Below are positions 58,761 through 64,000 of a stretch of DNA of 64,000 nt, one piece after another. The stretch is from Aquatica leii (Eukaryota; Arthropoda; Insecta; Coleoptera; Lampyridae). The position numbers and the translations under genes are program-made. The stretch's first letter is position 1. Every line of letters starts with the position of its first letter. The stretch spans positions 2,480,001-2,544,000 of the forward strand of contig CM069432.1 of the NCBI GenBank assembly GCA_035610365.1, given 5' to 3'. A model generated the notes under the pieces. The model was given only the letters and a program-made list of their open reading frames with translations, made no database searches and was not told the origin of the DNA.

Positions 58761-60030
58761 CATTCGCCCGGTTTTAAAGCGAAAATTATTGAACCACAAA
58801 TGATTTGCGATGTTTTTTACCAGGAAACGCATGCCATTAGACGACCAACAACTACTCAACGCCCAACGGTATTAAAAAAAATAGAGTTGCTAAGGCAACT
58901 ATATAGTCTATGTGTCCAATTGTGTGGCTAGAAAAATTTTAAAAGCTAATAAAAATTGGCAAAACTGTGAAGAATTATTATTGTACTCTGATGGTGATGT
59001 TGTTTTAGAATGTAATGTTTTTAATTTTTTGTAATGAAGCTAAACAATATCAAAATTATAGTTTAGTGAAGTTCAGTAGGCCAGTCAATACCCAAGCTAT
59101 TCTATCTGATTCCCATACATTGCCATAACATCAATCTGTTTATTATGTTAAAGATAGTAATTTAAAAAAACATAGACAATGTAATTGCATCTTTAGTTAT
59201 GTTTTTTGTACTATTATTGGTGCAAATCCGTAAATAAAGTATTGGTAGAAAAGGACGACAAATTAAATTAAGTTGGAAGCCAGGAAAAATATTTATGTTT
59301 GTTAGAATTAAGATAAATATTTATATTTCGAGTAATATTTATTTTATTTTTTTTCATAATTTTGAGATTTTTTTTATTGTAATGGTTACAGTTGTTCTAT
59401 ATAAATAAAACGCGTATATATTTCCTAACAAAGTTGTTTTTTATGTTGATACTAAATGTAAAAATTAGTATTTATATTCACGTCAACATATGTACAAGAG
59501 AAAATAATGTAATATAAGACGTATTTCTTCAAGTAATATTTGATTTTGACTAAAATTGGCATATTACTAGAAAACATAAATATAAACAGCTGGCTTTTCT
59601 TATTTTCTCGGTTCTACCAAAGATGGGTATGATAAAGAAACCGAAAGTGGGCGTTCCGCCATTTTTAACAGTTTTTGTTATATAATTTTGTACGTATGTA
59701 AATTATTCGAATGATTTTTACACTTTCTTATAGAGATAATTCTTCCTAATAATTTATTTGAATAAAAAAATTTCTAACATTAACAGTTTATTAGATATTT
59801 AATTTATAATTTAAAATGAATTCACAAATATAATATAGGTTCGAATCCTGCCTGCGGTAAGCAATATCGAGGCGCACAAATATAGGGGTTAGTCGATATG
59901 ACCAGATAAGCTCAATTTGCCATATTTAGGATATATCTTAATTAAATCAAGGAGAACAATTTCAAAAAAAAATATGTAGACATTCTTTCATCATTCTTTA
60001 TAGGAAAGTCGTGTGGTGACAACACCAGTT
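58761..60030. other. No recognisable gene
   Basis: About 1.27 kb. Some codon-like stretches near 58830 may be further P-like debris, but I cannot support that. Confidence 0.4.
59838..59848 (+). promoter_or_regulatory. Isolated tRNA-type B box (possible SINE remnant)
   Basis: GGTTCGAATCC matches the RNA polymerase III B-box consensus, followed by TGCCTGCGG. There is no A box or cloverleaf upstream, so this is at most a fragment of a tRNA-derived SINE. Confidence 0.4.
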
Positions 60031-61182
60031 TTTTTAAGTTATTACGACCTGCTAGTAGACGTAAGAAACAGGAAATTGGTTGACGGGCTCACGTCACTTT
60101 CTATAAACGGTCATGTTTCGTCTACCTTAATAGTCAGCGCTCTTAAAACCGTTTCCAAAATTAACACTTCCCTCCTAGAAAACTTCGACGAGAAAACACC
60201 TCATCAAACATCACATTAAAATGACAACCGGACCCACAGTAAGTACCCGACCAAGTAGATTAGCACCGGAACGATACCAAATTGCACGTCAAGAATTTGA
60301 GCATTTACTTGAACTTGGCGTCATTCGAGAGAATCGTGATGGTCTTTTCCTCTGCATCTAGCTGTCAAGAAACATCAAGAATGGCATCCGTGCTGAGATT
60401 ACCGTGCTCTAAATGCACGCACAATCCACGATAATTACCCTATCCCGCATATAGAAGATTCTCGACAACAGCTACACCAGAAATCGATATTCTCTACGAT
60501 CGACCTGATGAGAGCATTTCACCAAACACCAATCCGCGAAGCAGACATCCCTAAGACAGCAGTTACTAAAACTTTTGGGACTTTTAGTCTTTGTAATGCT
60601 GCACAAAATTTCCAGCGTTTTATAGATCACGTCTTGAGAGGGTTGAACTTTGCGTACGTCTACCTAGATAACATTCTCATAACTTCAGAATCGGCCCAAC
60701 AACATGCAGAACACCGTCGATTATGCAGAATTAGTGAGCGCACAAACAAAAAATAAAGAACTAAAAACATTTTTAAACAAGGATTCTGTTCTTGATATAA
60801 AACTCTTTGATAACGTTCGTCCCAACGAACCTGCACATCATACACTAAATTCTACATTTATCAATCAATATCTTAACACCTGTAGTTATGTGTTTGTTCG
60901 ACACGATGCAGTTCGGAAACCACTGCAACCACCTTATGATGAACCATATTACGTGATTAAAAGATGCCAGAAATGTTTTCTTCTACAAATCAATAATATA
61001 GAACAAGTAGTATCTATAGATAGATTCAAACCAGCATTTATTGCAGAAGATTTTATTCAACTTCATGACCCAACGCCAACATCAATCCACCCCAACATAC
61101 AGAACATCAATTCGCTAAAAAGGTATCGTTTCAGAACCCTAAAATCAAATCATGAAGCTGAAACTGGTAAGGGGGTGATGTA
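60031..61182 (+). pseudogene. Second Gypsy element, pol fragments
   Basis: YYDLLVDVRNRKLVDG (60040) follows the protease region; VSTRPSRLAPERYQIARQEF near 60240 opens the RT; 60508-60756 reads FGTFSLCNAAQNFQRFIDHV and FAYVYLDNILITSESAQQHA, where the catalytic box is YLDN instead of YLDD. The sequence then jumps to the integrase C-terminus (60704-61183): CSYVFVRHDAVRKPLQPPYD and VVSIDRFKPAFIAEDF. RNase H and integrase core are deleted. It differs from the Gypsy at 46 kb, so likely another family. Confidence 0.83.
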
Positions 61183-61398
61183 ACGGGTAAACAAATATTT
61201 AGGTGCGCATGCGATAGCGCGCAACAGGAATATAAATCACGCAGCAAAAGAAGTTGAAAGTTGTCTTATTAGTTCGCACGCCATGTAAATATTATGTAGT
61301 ACGTTACATTTTCATTGTGTAGTTTGTAAAATAAATCTAGTTAAGAAATTATCGTATTTCATCTCAACATCTGGAAACCCCAGACAGGTTACCATCTA
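61179..61398 (+). repeat. Gypsy 3' LTR
   Basis: A purine run AAGGGGGTGA is followed by TGTAACGGGTAAAC, a usual LTR start. Inside, a TATA-like ATATAAAT at 61231-61238 and AAAATAAAT near 61330 fit promoter and polyadenylation signals. The right end near 61398 is an estimate. Confidence 0.6.
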
Positions 61399-62017
61399 AG
61401 TTTATCTATGTTATTAGTTTTTGTTATGTTGGCGGCGATGATTATCGACAACACTTGGATGGTTCCGTTCACGAATAGAATAGAGACAACGGTGAAGGAA
61501 AGTTGATGTACAAAAACGTACTTTGCAATGCAAATTAAAATTTCTAATGCCCACCAGTGATGGATTTATGCTTAGGCACGTGAGGCCCAGGCCTAGGGCT
61601 GCATAATTTAAAGGGCGACAAAATTTTTGAAATGCCAAAATTTTACGGGGCCAAAAAAAGTAAAGACAATCAATTTCAAAAATTGTTTCAGATTAGTTTT
61701 TATAAAAAATTTGCTATAGAATATATTATAAATTATAATTCATTTCATTAATTTACTTCTCAATCTGTATGGGTAAGATGTTAATTTTTTAATAGATCCA
61801 TGATAGTCTTTATTGAGTAATGTTCTTTACTTTCTTTTCCTTTAGTAAGATTAATTTCACGCTCACGTGCATGAAGTGTTTTGAAATGATTAAATCTGAA
61901 TAACTTCTCAACTTGTTTTTAGTGTGAAATAAAAATACCATAGATTTGCATGTATTGAATATCATTTTGATATTCATTTAAGTGTTTAGAAATATAATTT
62001 TTCACAAAAATAAATCC

Positions 62018-62096
62018 CGTGCGTGTGCGTGTGCATGCGCGCGCTTGCGTGGGTGCGTGCGTGCCTGCGTGCATGCGTGCGTGTGTGTGTATGTAT
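62018..62096 (+). repeat. Purine-pyrimidine alternating microsatellite
   Basis: An almost perfect alternation of purines and pyrimidines, (CGTG/CATG/TGCG)n, in GC-rich contrast to its surroundings. Such sequence can adopt Z-DNA. It lies inside the hAT element before the transposase. Confidence 0.8.
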
Positions 62097-62764
62097 GTAA
62101 GCATCTTATAACTTTTGAACCGCTTGACCGATCGAAACTTGTGGCATTCGAAAGAGTTCCACTCAACTTAAATTTTCTGAGAATTTAAAGTCATTCGGCT
62201 AAGTAAATAAAAAATTCAAAAACGATATTTTTTGAGAATAAACTTTTGGCTATTGCACCGATCGATTCCAATCAACTCTTAACCTCAAAAAATGACGTCG
62301 AATGCTGTTTTGGAAATCAAAATCGGTTGATTCGTTCGTGAGATATCGTTAACTTTGAAATTTTAAGACTTATCGATTTTGTTCTCTTCTTCTTCTCTCT
62401 CGCGTCTAATGACATTCCGAAAATTAAAATCGATCAATTTGTAGGTGAAATATCGTTGTGCTCAACAATGCTTTTCTGAGCTTACTTTGGCGCGCTTTAA
62501 GTGTCGATAACGGGAAGTTGTCAGGATGGCCTGCAGGGTCAACCACTTTTCTATTTTTTTTATATATAACGTTAATCGGGAAAACATTAAATAAATGCCG
62601 GTTGTTTAAGTTGATTTTTTTTTCTAGGCGGAATTAGAAGAGATTCCAGAATAAGATATCAAAGAGGTACAGTCACACCCTTCTCTATCACAAGATACGA
62701 ACAAGGCGCCGTCAAATTTTCCTTCAGCACAAGACACTAAATCCAGTCAACAACTGATATTTTA

Positions 62765-64000
62765 AAATTTATTACTGATCCCTTTTTATGGAATTTGAAT
62801 GAAGAAACACGAGATTTCATAACTATAAACGGTATACTACGAAATGATAATACGGACTTTAAAAATTCCAGAAATGTCTATAGTGATAAAACGAGATATT
62901 GTTTCAAAAGTTTATTTCAACGTAACTTAAAAAACAGAAAGATTCAACGTTGTGAGTGGTTAATTTATTCAGAAACTAAAGTGTCTGTATTTTGTGTTCC
63001 ATGCTTATTATTTGGTAGAAGTAGTGGAATGAATGCTTTTATTGGTGAAAGATTTCGTGACTGGAAAAACCCAAAAGCACGCATCGAAGCACATGAAAAT
63101 TCTGATTTTCACAAAACTAACGTTAGTCATTTTAAAACTCGAGCAGTAGTTCTCGAGCGTGTTGATCAACGTCTAATAAAACAGCTCGATGAAGAAATAG
63201 CGTATTGGAAAAAGATTTTATACCGAGTAATTGCAGTTATTAAATCACTAGCAATAAGAGGGTTGCCATTTCGAAAAAATTCAGAACGAATAAGAGATCA
63301 CCATAATGGGAATTTTTAAGGAACAGTAGAGTTGCTGAATTTGATCCATTTTTATCTAAACATTTAAAATACGTCGTATTTGTCTAACAATCTACAAAGA
63401 AATTATATCGTTGTTTCAGAATAAAGTACTACAACAAATTTCCAGTGAAATCTGCTAAGTATTTTGGTATAATTGTAGATTAGTTATGTACGTCATAACG
63501 GTGAAATTGTTGAAAGGTTTCTAGAATTGCTACCAATTATCGGCCATGAAGCTAAATATATTGAGGATGCTTTGTTAAAATCTCTAGAAAATAATGGTTT
63601 GGACATAATGAACTGTCGTGGTCAATCTTATGATAATGCAAGCAATATGTCAGGTATATATTCAGGCCTTCAGGTACGAATCAAAACAATTAATCCTTTA
63701 GCAGATTACGTTCATTGTGCCGCCAATTCTTTAAATTTGGTAGGATCATGTGCAGTTGAATCGGTAACAGAAGCAGTCGACTTCTTTTCTACTTTGCAAA
63801 AACTATACAATTTCTTTAGTATATCTACACATCGTTGGGAGATCTTGGTGCAGCGTACAAATTTAAGAGTTAAGAGTCTTTCTCAAACTCGTTGGTTTGC
63901 TCGACATGATGCATGTTACGCTTTAGAAAAAGAGTGTTCTGCAAGAATTAATGCACTGGAATTTATTGCCGAAAGCAGAGATGGGAAACCGACTACGCGA
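62765..64000 (+). pseudogene. DUF4371/hAT transposase with TTF-type zinc finger, broken
   Basis: Frame 62765-63319 carries the TTF-type finger: RKIQRCEWLIYSETKVSVFC, VPCLLFGRSSG, RDWKNPKARIEAHENSDFHK, then LAIRGLPFRKNSERI. Shifts and stops occupy 63320-63485 (AEFDPFLSKHLKYV and SAKYFGIIVD recognisable in another frame). From 63485 an open frame reads to the window edge with NGEIVERFLELLPIIGHEAK, NCRGQSYDNASNMSGIYSGL, HCAANSLNLVGSCAVESV, FFSISTHRWEIL and SLSQTRWFARHDACYALEKE, matching DUF4371 and the following hAT region. Related to, but better preserved than, the copy at 33.3-34.9 kb. Confidence 0.85.

Larger units (their letters stand above)
61555..64000 (+). mobile_element. hAT element, DUF4371 type, running off the window
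   Basis: The left end CAGTGATGGATTTATGC has the CAGTG start of hAT TIRs. After about 1.2 kb of non-coding sequence, including a CGTGCGTG-type microsatellite, the transposase starts. The right end and duplication are outside the window. Confidence 0.7.

Noticed and set aside
59790..59870. A tRNA gene at the GGTTCGAATCC sequence
   Set aside because: No A box, acceptor stem or cloverleaf fits upstream; only the B box is present.
1..64000. CRISPR arrays, operons or ribosome binding sites
   Set aside because: The window is eukaryotic; no regularly spaced short repeats exist and gene content is all transposon-type with spliced signals.

Overview
This is a stretch of eukaryotic, very AT-rich, intron-bearing repeat DNA, almost certainly from an insect or other arthropod (a beetle is a guess only). 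I recognise no host gene with confidence. Nearly everything that codes is a transposable element: BEL/Pao, Copia and Gypsy LTR retrotransposons, Penelope-like elements (PLEs), Jockey/CR1-type LINEs, Tc1/mariner, hAT, piggyBac and P-like DNA transposons, a tyrosine-recombinase (Crypton-like) fragment, and one TIR transposon whose protein family I cannot assign.

Layout. 1-4487: BEL/Pao element on the minus strand with an open reading frame of at least 1,360 codons, the least damaged gene in the window; its LTR abuts a Tc1-like transposon. 4488-9636: that transposon (copy 1), split by a Penelope element at 5537-8614 that is itself a head-to-head inverted pair. 9639-10115: repeat R3 with pogo-like ends. 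10274-12275: broken BED-finger hAT. 15231-15695: tyrosine-recombinase fragment. 16126-17607: mariner-like element with long TIRs and TA target duplication. 17610-23551: second, broken BEL/Pao element, interrupted at 20859-23350 by the unassigned TIR element. 26522-31602: Tc1-like copy 2 with TA duplication, carrying a different Penelope element (27934-30802) with direct terminal repeats. 31651-32830: LINE, cut by a DUF4371-type hAT (32835-34936), itself bordered by a piggyBac-like element starting at a TTAA. 38989-39490: R3 copy 2. 42089-45258: Copia element. 45830-48780: Gypsy. 48780-50830: Jockey-like LINE, minus strand. 54384-55415, 55799-56982 and 57753-58267: three non-autonomous inverted-repeat elements, the last next to P-like transposase remnants. 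60031-61398: second Gypsy fragment with its 3' LTR. 61555-64000: a second DUF4371-type hAT, running off the window.

The window therefore reads as a nested insertion record. Order of events can be deduced: Tc1 copy 1 is older than BEL 1 and PLE1; BEL 2 is older than the unassigned TIR element and the mariner; LINE is older than the hAT, which appears older than the piggyBac. Most coding regions are broken by frameshifts, stops or internal deletions.

Two things deserve most attention. First, the 2,492-bp element at 20859-23350 has TIRs of about 90 bp, a 3-bp CGA target duplication and a Cys-rich protein that I know as a recurrent family in arthropods and Hydra but cannot place in a transposase superfamily. 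Second, four hammerhead-ribozyme-like motifs (CTGANGA, a short hairpin, then GAAAC or a one-base variant) occur at 5598, 30690, 50992 and 57056; two belong to the two Penelope elements and two sit elsewhere.
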